Assembly (NCBI RefSeq): GCF_051014685.1
Contig: NW_027479773.1
Span: 1-64,000, forward strand
DNA: 64,000 bases
Direction: 5' to 3'
Source: Ptiloglossa arizonensis
Lineage: Eukaryota; Arthropoda; Insecta; Hymenoptera; Colletidae
The notes under the pieces are model-generated. The model was given only the letters and a program-made list of their open reading frames with translations, did not search any database and was not told where the DNA came from. Below, piece by piece: positions 47,831-60,397 of this stretch. Position 1 is the first letter of the stretch, and the number at the start of each line of letters is the position of its first letter. Made by a program: the position numbers and the translations under genes.

Positions 47831-49600
47831 TTGCAGCAGCAGAATTGCGAAAAATTTTTTGCCTTCACAACCATTTCTTGGCTTCAAATTCCATATCTCG
47901 CGAACGGATTGACCTAACCCAAAAATTCCTATTGCATCTGAAAGTAGAAACTCGCCCGATCACAACGGTATGTGTATTTTTTCCCTAGGCCATTCTGGTT
48001 AAGCGTTTGGAGCAGCAGAATTGCGAAAAATTTCTTGCCTTCTCAACCATTTCTTGGCTTCAAGCTCCCATATCTCGCGAACGGATTGACCTAACCCAAA
48101 AATTCCTATTGCATCTGAAAGTAGAAACTCGCCCGATCACAACGGTATGTGTATTTTTTCCCTAGGCCATTCTGGTTAAGCGTTTGGAGCAGCAGAATTG
48201 CGAAAAATTTTTTGCCTTCTCTACCATTTCTTGGCTTCAAACTCCCATATCTCGCGAACGGATTAACCTAACCCAAAAATTCCTATTGCATCTGAAAGTA
48301 GAAACTCGCCCGATCACAACGGTATGTGTATTTTTTCCCTAGGCCATTCTGGTTAAGCGTTTGGAGCAGCAGAAGTGCGAAAAATTTGTTGCCTTCTCAA
48401 CCATTTCTTGGCTTCAAACTCCCATATCTCGCGAACGGATTGACATAACCCAAAAATTCCTATGGCATCTGAAAGTAGAAACTCACCCGATTACAACGGT
48501 ATGTGTATTTTTTCCCTAGGCCATTCTGGTTAAGCGTTTGGAGCAGCAGAATTGCGAAAAATTTTTTGCTTTCTCAAACATTTCTTGGCTTCAAACTCCC
48601 ATATCTCGCGAACGGATTGACCTAACCCAAAAATTCCTGTTGCGTCTGAAAGTAGAAACTCGCCCGATTACAACGGTATGTGTATTTTTTCCCTAGGCCA
48701 TTCTGGTTAAGCGTTTGGAGCAGCAGAATTGCGAAAAATTTTTTGCCTTCTCAACCATCTCTTGTCTTCAAACTCCCATATCTCGCGAACGGATTGACCT
48801 AACCCAAAAATTCCTATTGCATCTGAAAGTAGAAACTCGCCCGATTACAACGGTATGTGTATTTTTTCCCTAGGCCATTCTGGTTAAGCGTTTGGAGCAG
48901 CAGAATTGTGAAAAATTTTTTGCCTTCTGTACCATTTCTTGGCTTCAAACTCCCATATCTCGCGAACGGATTGACCTAACCCAAAAATTCCTATAGCATC
49001 TGAAAGTAGAAACTCGCCCGATTACAACGGTATGTGTATTTTTTCCCTAGGCCATTCTGGTTAAGCGTTTGGAGCAGCAGAATTGCGAAAAATTTTTTGC
49101 CGTCTCAACCATTTCTTGGCTTCAAACTCCCATATCTCGCGAACGGATTGACTTAAACCCAAAAATTCCTATTGCATCTGAAAGTAGAAACTCGCCCGAT
49201 TACAACGGTATGTGTATTTTTTCCCTAGGCCATTCTGGTTAAGCGTTTGGAGCAGCAGAATTGCGAAAAATTTTTTGCCCTCACAACCATTTCTTGGCTT
49301 CAAAGTCCCATATCTCGCGAACGGATTGACCTAACCCAAAAATTCCTATTGCATCTGAAAGTAGAAACTCGCCCGATCACAACGGTATGTGTATTTTTTC
49401 CCTAGGCCATTCTGCTTAAGCGTTTGGAGCAGCAGAATTGCGAAAAATTTCTTGCCTTCTCAACCATTTCTTGGCTTCAAACTCCCATATCTGGCGAACG
49501 GATTGACCTAACCAAAAAATTCCTGTTGCATCTGAAAGTAGAAACTCGCCCGATTACAACGGTATTTGTATTTTTTCCCTAGGCCATTCTGGTTAAGCGT
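47831..49600. repeat. Ten-monomer HOR, copy 1 (1770 bp)
   Basis: It opens with a gcagcagcag monomer that lost one base (caaattccat, 176 bp). It contains gattaacc, gacataacc with ctatggcatc on an agaagtgcg head, gctttctcaaac, tctgtacc, and a 178-bp gccgtc monomer with gacttaaaccc. It ends with tctggcgaacgg. The indels cancel, so the unit is exactly 1770 bp. Copy 2 follows directly. Confidence 0.93.
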
Positions 49601-51370
49601 TTGCAGCAGCAGAATTGCGAAAAATTTTTTGCCTTCACAACCATTTCTTGGCTTCAAATTCCATATCTCGCGAACGGATTGACCTAACCCAAAAATTCCT
49701 ATTGCATCTGAAAGTAGAAACTCGCCCGATCACAACGGTATGTGTATTTTTTCCCTAGGCCATTCTGGTTAAGCGTTTGGAGCAGCAGAATTGCGAAAAA
49801 TTTCTTGCCTTCTCAACCATTTCTTGGCTTCAAGCTCCCATATCTCGCGAACGGATTGACCTAACCCAAAAATTCCTATTGCATCTGAAAGTAGAAACTC
49901 GCCCGATCACAACGGTATGTGTATTTTTTCCCTAGGCCATTCTGGTTAAGCGTTTGGAGCAGCAGAATTGCGAAAAATTTTTTGCCTTCTCTACCATTTC
50001 TTGGCTTCAAACTCCCATATCTCGCGAACGGATTAACCTAACCCAAAAATTCCTATTGCATCTGAAAGTAGAAACTCGCCCGATCACAACGGTATGTGTA
50101 TTTTTTCCCTAGGCCATTCTGGTTAAGCGTTTGGAGCAGCAGAAGTGCGAAAAATTTGTTGCCTTCTCAACCATTTCTTGGCTTCAAACTCCCATATCTC
50201 GCGAACGGATTGACATAACCCAAAAATTCCTATGGCATCTGAAAGTAGAAACTCACCCGATTACAACGGTATGTGTATTTTTTCCCTAGGCCATTCTGGT
50301 TAAGCGTTTGGAGCAGCAGAATTGCGAAAAATTTTTTGCTTTCTCAAACATTTCTTGGCTTCAAACTCCCATATCTCGCGAACGGATTGACCTAACCCAA
50401 AAATTCCTGTTGCGTCTGAAAGTAGAAACTCGCCCGATTACAACGGTATGTGTATTTTTTCCCTAGGCCATTCTGGTTAAGCGTTTGGAGCAGCAGAATT
50501 GCGAAAAATTTTTTGCCTTCTCAACCATCTCTTGTCTTCAAACTCCCATATCTCGCGAACGGATTGACCTAACCCAAAAATTCCTATTGCATCTGAAAGT
50601 AGAAACTCGCCCGATTACAACGGTATGTGTATTTTTTCCCTAGGCCATTCTGGTTAAGCGTTTGGAGCAGCAGAATTGTGAAAAATTTTTTGCCTTCTCT
50701 ACCATTTCTTGGCTTCAAACTCCCATATCTCGCGAACGGATTGACCTAACCCAAAAATTCCTATAGCATCTGAAAGTAGAAACTCGCCCGATTACAACGG
50801 TATGTGTATTTTTTCCCTAGGCCATTCTGGTTAAGCGTTTGGAGCAGCAGAATTGCGAAAAATTTTTTGCCGTCTCAACCATTTCTTGGCTTCAAACTCC
50901 CATATCTCGCGAACGGATTGACTTAAACCCAAAAATTCCTATTGCATCTGAAAGTAGAAACTCGCCCGATTACAACGGTATGTGTATTTTTTCCCTAGGC
51001 CATTCTGGTTAAGCGTTTGGAGCAGCAGAATTGCGAAAAATTTTTTGCCCTCACAACCATTTCTTGGCTTCAAAGTCCCATATCTCGCGAACGGATTGAC
51101 CTAACCCAAAAATTCCTATTGCATCTGAAAGTAGAAACTCGCCCGATCACAACGGTATGTGTATTTTTTCCCTAGGCCATTCTGCTTAAGCGTTTGGAGC
51201 AGCAGAATTGCGAAAAATTTCTTGCCTTCTCAACCATTTCTTGGCTTCAAACTCCCATATCTGGCGAACGGATTGACCTAACCAAAAAATTCATATTGCA
51301 TCTGAAAGTAGAAACTCGCCCGATTACAACGGTATGTGTATTTTTTCCCTAGGCCATTCTGGTTAAGCGT
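49601..51370. repeat. Ten-monomer HOR, copy 2 (1770 bp)
   Basis: All private markers of copy 1 recur at an offset of 1770, including caaattccat, gattaacc, gacttaaaccc, gccctcac, ctgcttaag and tctggcg. The visible differences are tctctacc near 50697 in place of tctgtacc, and the last monomer, which has attcatattgc and ggtatgtg where copy 1 has the hybrid tail. Confidence 0.93.
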
Positions 51371-52609
51371 TTGGGGCAGCAGAATTGTGAAAAATTTTTT
51401 GCCTCCTCTACCATTTCTTGGCTTCAAACTACCATATCTCGCGAACGAATTGACCTAACCCAAAAATTCCTATTGCATCTGAAAGTAGAAACTCGCCCGA
51501 TTACAAAGGTATGTGTATGTTTTCCCTAGGCCATTCTGGTTAAGCGTTTGGAGCAGCAGAAGTGCGAAAAATTTGTTGTCTTCTCAACTATTTCTTAGCT
51601 TCAAACTCCCATATCTCGCGAACGGATTGACCTAACCCAAAAATTCCTATTGCATCCGAAAGTAGAAACTCGACCGATTACAACGGTATGTGTATTTTTT
51701 CCCTAGGCCATTCTGGTTAAGCGTTTGGAGCAGCAGAATTGTGAAAAATTTTTTGCCTTCTCTACCATTTCTTGGCTTCAAACTCCCATATCTCGCGAAC
51801 GGATTGACCTAACCCAAAAATTCCTATTGCATCTGAAAGTAGAAACTCGCCCGATCACAACGGTATGTGTATTTTTTCCCTAGGCCATTCTGGTTAAGCG
51901 TTTGGAGCAGCAGAATTGCGAAAAATTTCTTGCCTTCTCAACCATTTCTTGGCTTCAAACTCCCATATCTCGCGAACGGATTGACCTAACCAAAAAATTC
52001 CTATTGCATCTGAAAGTAGAAACTCGCCCGATTACAACGGTATGTGTATTTTTTCCCTAGGCCATTCTGGTTAAGCGTTTGTAGCAGCAGAATTGTGAAA
52101 AATTTTTTGCCTTCTCTACCATTTCTTGGCTTCAAACTACCATATCTCGCGAACGAATTGACCTAACCCAAAAATTCCTATTGCATCTGAAAGTAGAAAC
52201 TCGCCCGATTACAACGGTATTTGTATTTTTTCCCTAGGCCATTCTGGTTAAGCGTTTGGAGCAGCAGAATTGCGAAAAATTTCTTGCCTTCTCAACCATT
52301 TCTTGGCTTCAATCTCCCATATCTCGCGAACGGATTGACCTAACCCAAAAATACCTATTGCATCTGAAAGTAGAAACTCGCCCGATTACAACGGTATTTG
52401 TATTTTTTCCCTAGGCCATTCTGGTTAAGCGTTTGGAGCAGCAGAAGTGCGAAAAATTTGTTGTCTTGTCAACCATTTCTTAGCTTCAGACTCCTATATC
52501 TCGCGAACGGATTGACCAAACCCAGATTTTCCTGCTGCGTCTGAAAGTAGAAACTCGCCCGATTACAACGGTATGTGTATTTTTTCCCTAGGCCATACTG
52601 GTTAAGCGT
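51371..52609. repeat. Divergent island of seven monomers
   Basis: Private or rare changes are dense here: ggggcagcag, gcctcctctacc, caaactacc with gaacgaatt, ttgtcttctcaactattt, cttagcttc, catccgaaag, tttgtagcag, caatctccc, aaaatacct, cagactcctatatc, accaaacccagattttcc, ctgctgcg and gccatactgg. No internal HOR is seen. Several changes recur only at 3595-4125 and in the left HOR. The neighbours on both sides are homogeneous, so this looks like an older segment. Confidence 0.82.
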
Positions 52610-53494
52610 TCGGAGCAGCAGAATTGCGAAAAATTTTTTGCCTTCTCAACCATCTCTTGTCTTCAAACTCCCATATCTCGCGAACGGATTGACCTAACCC
52701 AAAAATTCCTATTGCATCTGAAAGTAGAAACTCGCCCGATCACAACGGTATGTGTATTTTTTCCCTAGGCCATTCTGGTTAAGCGTTTGGAGCAGCAGAA
52801 TTGCGAAAAATTTTTTGCCTTCTCAACCATTTCTTGGCTTCAAACTCCCATATCTCGCGAACGGATTGACCTAACCCAAAAATTCCTGTTGCGTCTGAAA
52901 GTAGAAACTCGCCCGGTTGCAACGGTATGTGTATTTTTTCCCTAGGCCATTCTGGTTAAGCGTTTGGAGCAGCAGAAGTGCGAAAAATTTGTTGCCTTCT
53001 CAACCATTTCTTGTCTTCAAACTCCCATATCTCGCGAACGGATTGACCTAACCCAAAAATTCCTGTTGCGTCTGAAAGTAGAAACTCGCCCGATTACAAC
53101 GGTATGTGTATTTTTTCCCTTGGCCATTCTGGTTAAGCGTTTGGAGCAGCAGAATTGCGAAAAATTTTTTGCTTTCTCAACCATTTCTTGGCTTCAAACT
53201 CCCATATCTCGCGAACGGATTGACCTAACCCAAAAATTCCTGTTGCGTCTGAAAGTAGAAACTCGCCCGATTACAACGCTATGTGTATTTTTTCCCTAGG
53301 CCATTCTGGTTAAGCGTTTGGAACAGCAGAATTGCGAAAAATTTTTTGCCTTCTCAACCATCTCTTGTCTTCAAACTCCCATATCTCGCGAACGGATTGA
53401 CCTAACCCAAAAATTCCTATTGCATCTGAAAGTAGAAACTCGCCCGATTACAACGGTATGTGTATTTTTTCCCTAGGCCATTCTGGTTAAGCGT
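52610..53494. repeat. Five monomers opening the right region
   Basis: The order ctcttgtc/cgatcac, cggttgc, agaagtgcg, gctttc/gctatg, ggaacag/ctcttgtc starts the right-hand family. The marker cggttgc (in place of cggttac) begins here and continues to the window end. The agaagtgcg monomer at 52964 has cccttgg, losing its TAG. Confidence 0.85.
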
Positions 53495-55618
53495 TTGGAG
53501 CAGCAGAATTGCGAAAAATTTCTTGCCTTCTCAACCATTTCTTGGCTTCAAACTCCCATATCTCGCGAACGGATTGACCTAACCAAAAAATTCCTATTGC
53601 ATCTGAAAGTAGAAACTCGCCCGATTACAACGGTATGTGTATTTTTTCCCTAGGCCATTCTGGTTAAGCGTTTGGAGCAGCAGAATTGCGAAAAATTTTT
53701 TGCCTTCTCTACCATTTCTTGGCTTCAAACTCCCATATCTCGCGAACGGATTGACCTAACCCAAAAATTCCTGTTGCATCTGAAAGTAGAAACTCGCCCG
53801 ATTACAACGGTATTTGTATTTTTTCCCTAGGCCATTCTGGTTAAGCGTTTGCAGCAGCAGAATTGCGAAAAATTTTTTGCCTTCACAACCATTTCTTGGC
53901 TTCAAAGTCCCATATCTCGCGAACGGATTGACCTAACCCAAAAATTCCTATTGCATCTGAAAGTAGAAACTCGCCCGATCACAACGGTATGTGTATTTTT
54001 TCCCTAGGCCATTCTGGTTAAGCGTTTGGAGCAGCAGAATTGCGAAAAATTTCTTGCCTTCTCAACCATTTCTTGGCTTCAAACTCCCATATCTCGCGAA
54101 CGGATTGACCTAACCCAAAAATTCCTATTGCATCTGAAAGTAGAATCTCGCCCGATCACAACGGTATGTGTATTTTTTCCCTAGGCCACTCTGGTTAAGC
54201 GTTTGGAGCAGCAGAATTGCGAAAAATTTCTTGCCTTCTCAACCATTTCTTGGCTTCAAACTCCCATATCTCGCGAACGGATTGACCTAACCCAAAAATT
54301 CCTATGGCATCTGAAAGTAGAAACTCACCCGATTACAACGGTATGTGTATTTTTTCCCTAGGCCATTCTGGTTAAGCGTTTGGAGCAGCAGAATTGCGAA
54401 AAATTTTTTGCCTTCTCAACCATTTCTTGGCTTCAAGCTCCCATATCTCGCGAACGGATTGACCTAACCCAAAAATTCCTCTTGCATCTGAAAGTAGAAA
54501 CTCGCCCGATTACAACGGTATGTTTATTTTTTCCCTAGGCCATTCTGGTTAAGCGTTTGGAGCAGCAGAATTGCGAAAAATTTTTTGCCTTCTCAACCAT
54601 TTCTTGGCTTCAAACTCCCATATCTCGCGAACGGATTGACCTAACCCAAAAATTCCTGTTGCGTCTGAAAGTAGAAACTCGCCCGGTTGCAACGGTATGT
54701 GTATTTTTTCCCTAGGCCATTCTGGTTAAGCGTTTGGAGCAGCAGAAGTGCGAAAAATTTGTTGCCTTCTCAACCATTTCTTGTCTTCAAACTCCCATAT
54801 CTCGCGAACGGATTGACCTAACCCAAAAATTCCTGTTGCGTCTGAAAGTAGAAACTCGCCCGATTACAACGGTATGTGTATTTTTTCCCTAGGCCATTCT
54901 GGTTAAGCGTTTGGAGCAGCAGAATTGCGAAAAATTTTTTGCTTTCTCAAACATTTCTTGGCTTCAAACTCCCATATCTCGCGAACGGATTGACCTAACC
55001 CAAAAATTCCTGTTGCGTCTGAAAGTAGAAACTCGCCCGATTACAACGCTATGTGTATTTTTTCCCTAGGCCATTCTGGTTAAGCGTTTGGAACAGCAGA
55101 ATTGCGAAAAATTTTTTGCCTTCTCAACCATCTCTTGTCTTCAAACTCCCATATCTCGCGAACGGATTGACCTAACCCAAAAATTCCTATTGCATCTGAA
55201 AGTAGAAACTCGCCCGATTACAACGGCATTTGTATTTTTTCCCTAGGCCATTCTGGTTAAGCGTTTGCAGCAGCAGAATTGCGAAAAATTTTTTGCCTTC
55301 ACAACCATTTCTTGGCTTCAAAGTCCCATATCTCGCGAACGGATTGACCTAACCCAAAAATTCCTATTGCATCTGAAAGTAGAAACTCGCCCGATCACAA
55401 CGGTATGTGTATTTTTTCCCTAGGCCATTCTGGTTAAGCGTTTGGAGCAGCAGAATTGCGAAAAATTTCTTGCCTTCTCAACCATTTCTTGGCTTCAAGC
55501 TCCCATATCTCGCGAACGGATTGACCTAACCCAAAAATTCCTATTGCATCTGAAAGTAGAAACTCGCCCGATCACAACGGTATGTGTATTTTTTCCCTAG
55601 GCCATTCTGGTTAAGCGT
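53495..55618. repeat. 12-monomer HOR, copy 1 (2124 bp)
   Basis: The order is aaccaaaaaattcc, ctgttgcatc/ggtatttg, gcagcagcag, gaatctcgcc/ccactctgg, ctatggcatc/ctcacccg, caagctccc/ctcttgc/tatgttta, cggttgc, agaagtgcg, gctttctcaaac/gctatg, ggaacag, gcagcagcag, caagctccc/cgatcac. Copy 2 follows at exactly 12 x 177. Confidence 0.93.
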
Positions 55619-57742
55619 TTGGAGCAGCAGAATTGCGAAAAATTTCTTGCCTTCTCAACCATTTCTTGGCTTCAAACTCCCATATCTCGCGAACGGATTG
55701 ACCTAACCAAAAAATTCCTATTGCATCTGAAAGTAGAAACTCGCCCGATTACAACGGTATGTGTATTTTTTCCCTAGGCCATTCTGGTTAAGCGTTTGGA
55801 GCAGCAGAATTGCGAAAAATTTTTTGCCTTCTCTACCATTTCTTGGCTTCAAACTCCCATATCTCGCGAACGGATTGACCTAACCCAAAAATTCCTGTTG
55901 CATCTGAAAGTAGAAACTCGCCCGATTACAACGGTATTTGTATTTTTTCCCTAGGCCATTCTGGTTAAGCGTTTGCAGCAGCAGAATTGCGAAAAATTTT
56001 TTGCCTTCACAACCATTTCTTGGCTTCAAAGTCCCATATCTCGCGAACGGATTGACCTAACCCAAAAATTCCTATTGCATCTGAAAGTAGAAACTCGCCC
56101 GATCACAACGGTATGTGTATTTTTTCCCTAGGCCATTCTGGTTAAGCGTTTGGAGCAGCAGAATTGCGAAAAATTTCTTGCCTTCTCAACCATTTCTTGG
56201 CTTCAAACTCCCATATCTCGCGAACGGATTGACCTAACCCAAAAATTCCTATTGCATCTGAAAGTAGAATCTCGCCCGATCACAACGGTATGTGTATTTT
56301 TTCCCTAGGCCACTCTGGTTAAGCGTTTGGAGCAGCAGAATTGCGAAAAATTTCTTGCCTTCTCAACCATTTCTTGGCTTCAAACTCCCATATCTCGCGA
56401 ACGGATTGACCTAACCCAAAAATTCCTATGGCATCTGAAAGTAGAAACTCACCCGATTACAACGGTATGTGTATTTTTTCCCTAGGCCATTCTGGTTAAG
56501 CGTTTGGAGCAGCAGAATTGCGAAAAATTTTTTGCCTTCTCAACCATTTCTTGGCTTCAAGCTCCCATATCTCGCGAACGGATTGACCTAACCCAAAAAT
56601 TCCTCTTGCATCTGAAAGTAGAAACTCGCCCGATTACAACGGTATGTTTATTTTTTCCCTAGGCCATTCTGGTTAAGCGTTTGGAGCAGCAGAATTGCGA
56701 AAAATTTTTTGCCTTCTCAACCATTTCTTGGCTTCAAACTCCCATATCTCGCGAACGGATTGACCTAACCCAAAAATTCCTGTTGCGTCTGAAAGTAGAA
56801 ACTCGCCCGGTTGCAACGGTATGTGTATTTTTTCCCTAGGCCATTCTGGTTAAGCGTTTGGAGCAGCAGAAGTGCGAAAAATTTGTTGCCTTCTCAACCA
56901 TTTCTTGTCTTCAAACTCCCATATCTCGCGAACGGATTGACCTAACCCAAAAATTCCTGTTGCGTCTGAAAGTAGAAACTCGCCCGATTTCAACGGTATG
57001 TGTATTTTTTCCCTAGGCCATTCTGGTTAAGCGTTTGGAGCAGCAGAATTGCGAAAAATTTTTTGCTTTCTCAAACATTTCTTGGCTTCAAACTCCCATA
57101 TCTCGCGAACGGATTGACCTAACCCAAAAATTCCTGTTGCGTCTGAAAGTAGAAACTCGCCCGATTACAACGCTATGTGTATTTTTTCCCTAGGCCATTC
57201 TGGTTAAGCGTTTGGAACAGCAGAATTGCGAAAAATTTTTTGCCTTCTCAACCATCTCTTGTCTTCAAACTCCCATATCTCGCGAACGGATTGACCTAAC
57301 CCAAAAATTCCTATTGCATCTGAAAGTAGAAACTCGCCCGATTACAACGGTATTTGTATTTTTTCCCTAGGCCATTCTGGTTAAGCGTTTGCAGCAGCAG
57401 AATTGCGAAAAATTTTTTGCCTTCACAACCATTTCTTGGCTTCAAAGTCCCATATCTCGCGAACGGATTGACCTAACCCAAAAATTCCTATTGCATCTGA
57501 AAGTAGAAACTCGCCCGATCACAACGGTATGTGTATTTTTTCCCTAGGCCATTCTGGTTAAGCGTTTGGAGCAGCAGAATTGCGAAAAATTTCTTGCCTT
57601 CTCAACCATTTCTTGGCTTCAAGCTCCCATATCTCGCGAACGGATTGACCTAACCCAAAAATTCCTATGGCATCTGAAAGTAGAAACTCGCCCGATCACA
57701 AAGGTATGTGTATTTTTTCCCTAGGCCATTCTGGTTAAGCGT
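55619..57742. repeat. 12-monomer HOR, copy 2 (2124 bp)
   Basis: This is the tandem partner of 53495-55618. Differences are cccgatttcaacgg near 56985, ggtatttg near 57351 (ggcatttg in copy 1), and the last monomer (57566), which has caagctccc with ctatggcatc and cacaaagg and so looks partly converted. Confidence 0.93.
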
Positions 57743-58804
57743 TTGGAGCAGCAGAATTGCGAAAAATTTTTTGCCTTCTCTACCATTTCTTGGCTTCAAA
57801 CTCCCATATCTCGCGAACGGATTGACCTAACCCAAAAATTCCTATTGCATCTGAAAGTAGAATCTCGCCCGATCACAACGGTATGTGTATTTTTTCCCTA
57901 GGCCACTCTGGTTAAGCGTTTGGAGCAGCAGAATTGCGAAAAATTTCTTGCCTTCTCAACCATTTCTTGGCTTCAAACTCCCATATCTCGCGAACGGATT
58001 GACCTAACCCAAAAATTCCTATGGCATCTGAAAGTAGAAACTCACCCGATTACAACGGTATGTGTATTTTTTCCCTAGGCCATTCTGGTTAAGCGTTTGG
58101 AGCAGCAGAATTGCGAAAAATTTTTTGCCTTCTCAACCATTTCTTGGCTTCAAGCTCCCATATCTCGCGAACGGATTGACCTAACCCAAAAATTCCTCTT
58201 GCATCTGAAAGTAGAAACTCGCCCGATTACAACGGTATGTTTATTTTTTCCCTAGGCCATTCTGGTTAAGCGTTTGGAGCAGCAGAATTGCGAAAAATTT
58301 TTTGCCTTCTCAACCATTTCTTGGCTTCAAACTCCCATATCTCGCGAACGGATTGACCTAACCCAAAAATTCCTGTTGCGTCTGAAAGTAGAAACTCGCC
58401 CGGTTGCAACGGTATGTGTATTTTTTCCCTAGGCCATTCTGGTTAAGCGTTTGGAGCAGCAGAATTGCGAAAAATTTTTTGCTTTCTCAAACATTTCTTG
58501 GCTTCAAACTCCCATATCTCGCGAACGGATTGACCTAACCCAAAAATTCCTGTTGCGTCTGAAAGTAGAAACTCGCCCGATTACAACGCTATGTGTATTT
58601 TTTCCCTAGGCCATTCTGGTTAAGCGTTTGGAACAGCAGAATTGCGAAAAATTTTTTGCCTTCTCAACCATCTCTTGTCTTCAAACTCCCATATCTCGCG
58701 AACGGATTGACCTAACCCAAAAATTCCTATTGCATCTGAAAGTAGAAACTCGCCCGATCACAACGGTATGTGTATTTTTTCCCTAGGCCATTCTGGTTAA
58801 GCGT
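57743..58804. repeat. Contracted six-monomer unit
   Basis: The order is gaatctcg/ccactctgg, ctatggcatc, caagctccc/tatgttta, cggttgc, gctttctcaaac, ggaacag. The agaagtgcg monomer is missing between cggttgc and gctttc. The last monomer (58628-58804) has a ggaacag/ctcttgtc body with cgatcac, so it is a hybrid that also skips the gcagcagcag and caagctccc/cgatcac monomers. Confidence 0.88.
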
Positions 58805-60397
58805 TTGGAGCAGCAGAATTGCGAAAAATTTTTTGCCTTCTCTACCATTTCTTGGCTTCAAACTCCCATATCTCGCGAACGGATTGACCTAACCCAAAAA
58901 TTCCTATTGCATCTGAAAGTAGAATCTCGCCCGATCACAACGGTATGTGTATTTTTTCCCTAGGCCACTCTGGTTAAGCGTTTGGAGCAGCAGAATTGCG
59001 AAAAATTTCTTGCCTTCTCAACCATTTCTTGGCTTCAAACTCCCATATCTCGCGAACGGATTGACCTAACCCAAAAATTCCTATGGCATCTGAAAGTAGA
59101 AACTCACCCGATTACAACGGTATGTGTATTTTTTCCCTAGGCCATTCTGGTTAAGCGTTTGGAGCAGCAGAATTGCGAAAAATTTTTTGCCTTCTCAACC
59201 ATTTCTTGGCTTCAAGCTCCCATATCTCGCGAACGGATTGACCTAACCCAAAAATTCCTCTTGCATCTGAAAGTAGAAACTCGCCCGATTACAACGGTAT
59301 GTGTATTTTTTCCCTAGGCCATTCTGGTTAAGCGTTTGGAGCAGCAGAATTGCGAAAAATTTTTTGCCTTCTCAACCATTTCTTGGCTTCAAACTCCCAT
59401 ATCTCGCGAACGGATTGACCTAACCCAAAAATTCCTGTTGCGTCTGAAAGTAGAAACTCGCCCGGTTGCAACGGTATGTGTATTTTTTCCCTAGGCCATT
59501 CTGGTTAAGCGTTTGGAGCAGCAGAAGTGCGAAAAATTTGTTGCCTTCTCAACCATTTCTTGTCTTCAAACTCCCATATCTCGCGAACGGATTGACCTAA
59601 CCCAAAAATTCCTGCTGCGTCTGAAAGTAGAAACTCGCCCGATTACAACGGTATGTGTATTTTTTCCCTAGGCCATTCTGGTTAAGCGTTTGGAGCAGCA
59701 GAATTGCGAAAAATTTTTTGCTTTCTCAAACATTTCTTGGCTTCAAACTCCCACATCTCGCGAACGGATTGACCTAACCCAAAAATTCCTGTTGCGTCTG
59801 AAAGTAGAAACTCGCCCGATTACAACGCTATGTGTATTTTTTCCCTAGGCCATTCTGGTTAAGCGTTTGGAACAGCAGAATTGCGAAAAATTTTTTGCCT
59901 TCTCAACCATCTCTTGTCTTCAAACTCCCATATCTCGCGAACGGATTGACCTAACCCAAAAATTCCTATTGCATCTGAAAGTAGAAACTCGCCCGATTAC
60001 AACGGTATTTGTATTTTTTCCCTAGGCCATTCTGGTTAAGCGTTTGCAGCAGCAGAATTGCGAAAAATTTTTTGCCTTCACAACCATTTCTTGGCTTCAA
60101 AGTCCCATATCTCGCGAACGGATTGACCTAACCCAAAAATTCCTATTGCATCTGAAAGTAGAAACTCGCCCGATCACAACGGTATGTGTATTTTTTCCCT
60201 AGGCCATTCTGGTTAAGCGTTTGGAGCAGCAGAATTGCGAAAAATTTCTTGCCTTCTCAACCATTTCTTGGCTTCAAGCTCCCATATCTCGCGAACGGAT
60301 TGACCTAACCCAAAAATTCCTATTGCATCTGAAAGTAGAAACTCGCCCGATCACAACGGTATGTGTATTTTTTCCCTAGGCCATTCTGGTTAAGCGT
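58805..60397. repeat. Nine-monomer unit (1593 bp)
   Basis: The order is gaatctcg, ctatggcatc, caagctccc/ctcttgc, cggttgc, agaagtgcg, gctttctcaaac, ggaacag, gcagcagcag, caagctccc/cgatcac. Compared with the 12-monomer unit it lacks the aaccaaaaaattcc, ctgttgcatc and first gcagcagcag monomers. Private changes are cctgctgcg near 59611 and cccacatctcg near 59749. Confidence 0.9.

Noticed and set aside
1117..53299. The series of about 111-codon plus-strand open frames as protein-coding genes
   Set aside because: Each is two satellite monomers read in the one frame that is mostly open. Starts are TTG at the monomer boundary with no gene-like upstream context, ends are the monomer TAG, and variation is not synonymous-biased.
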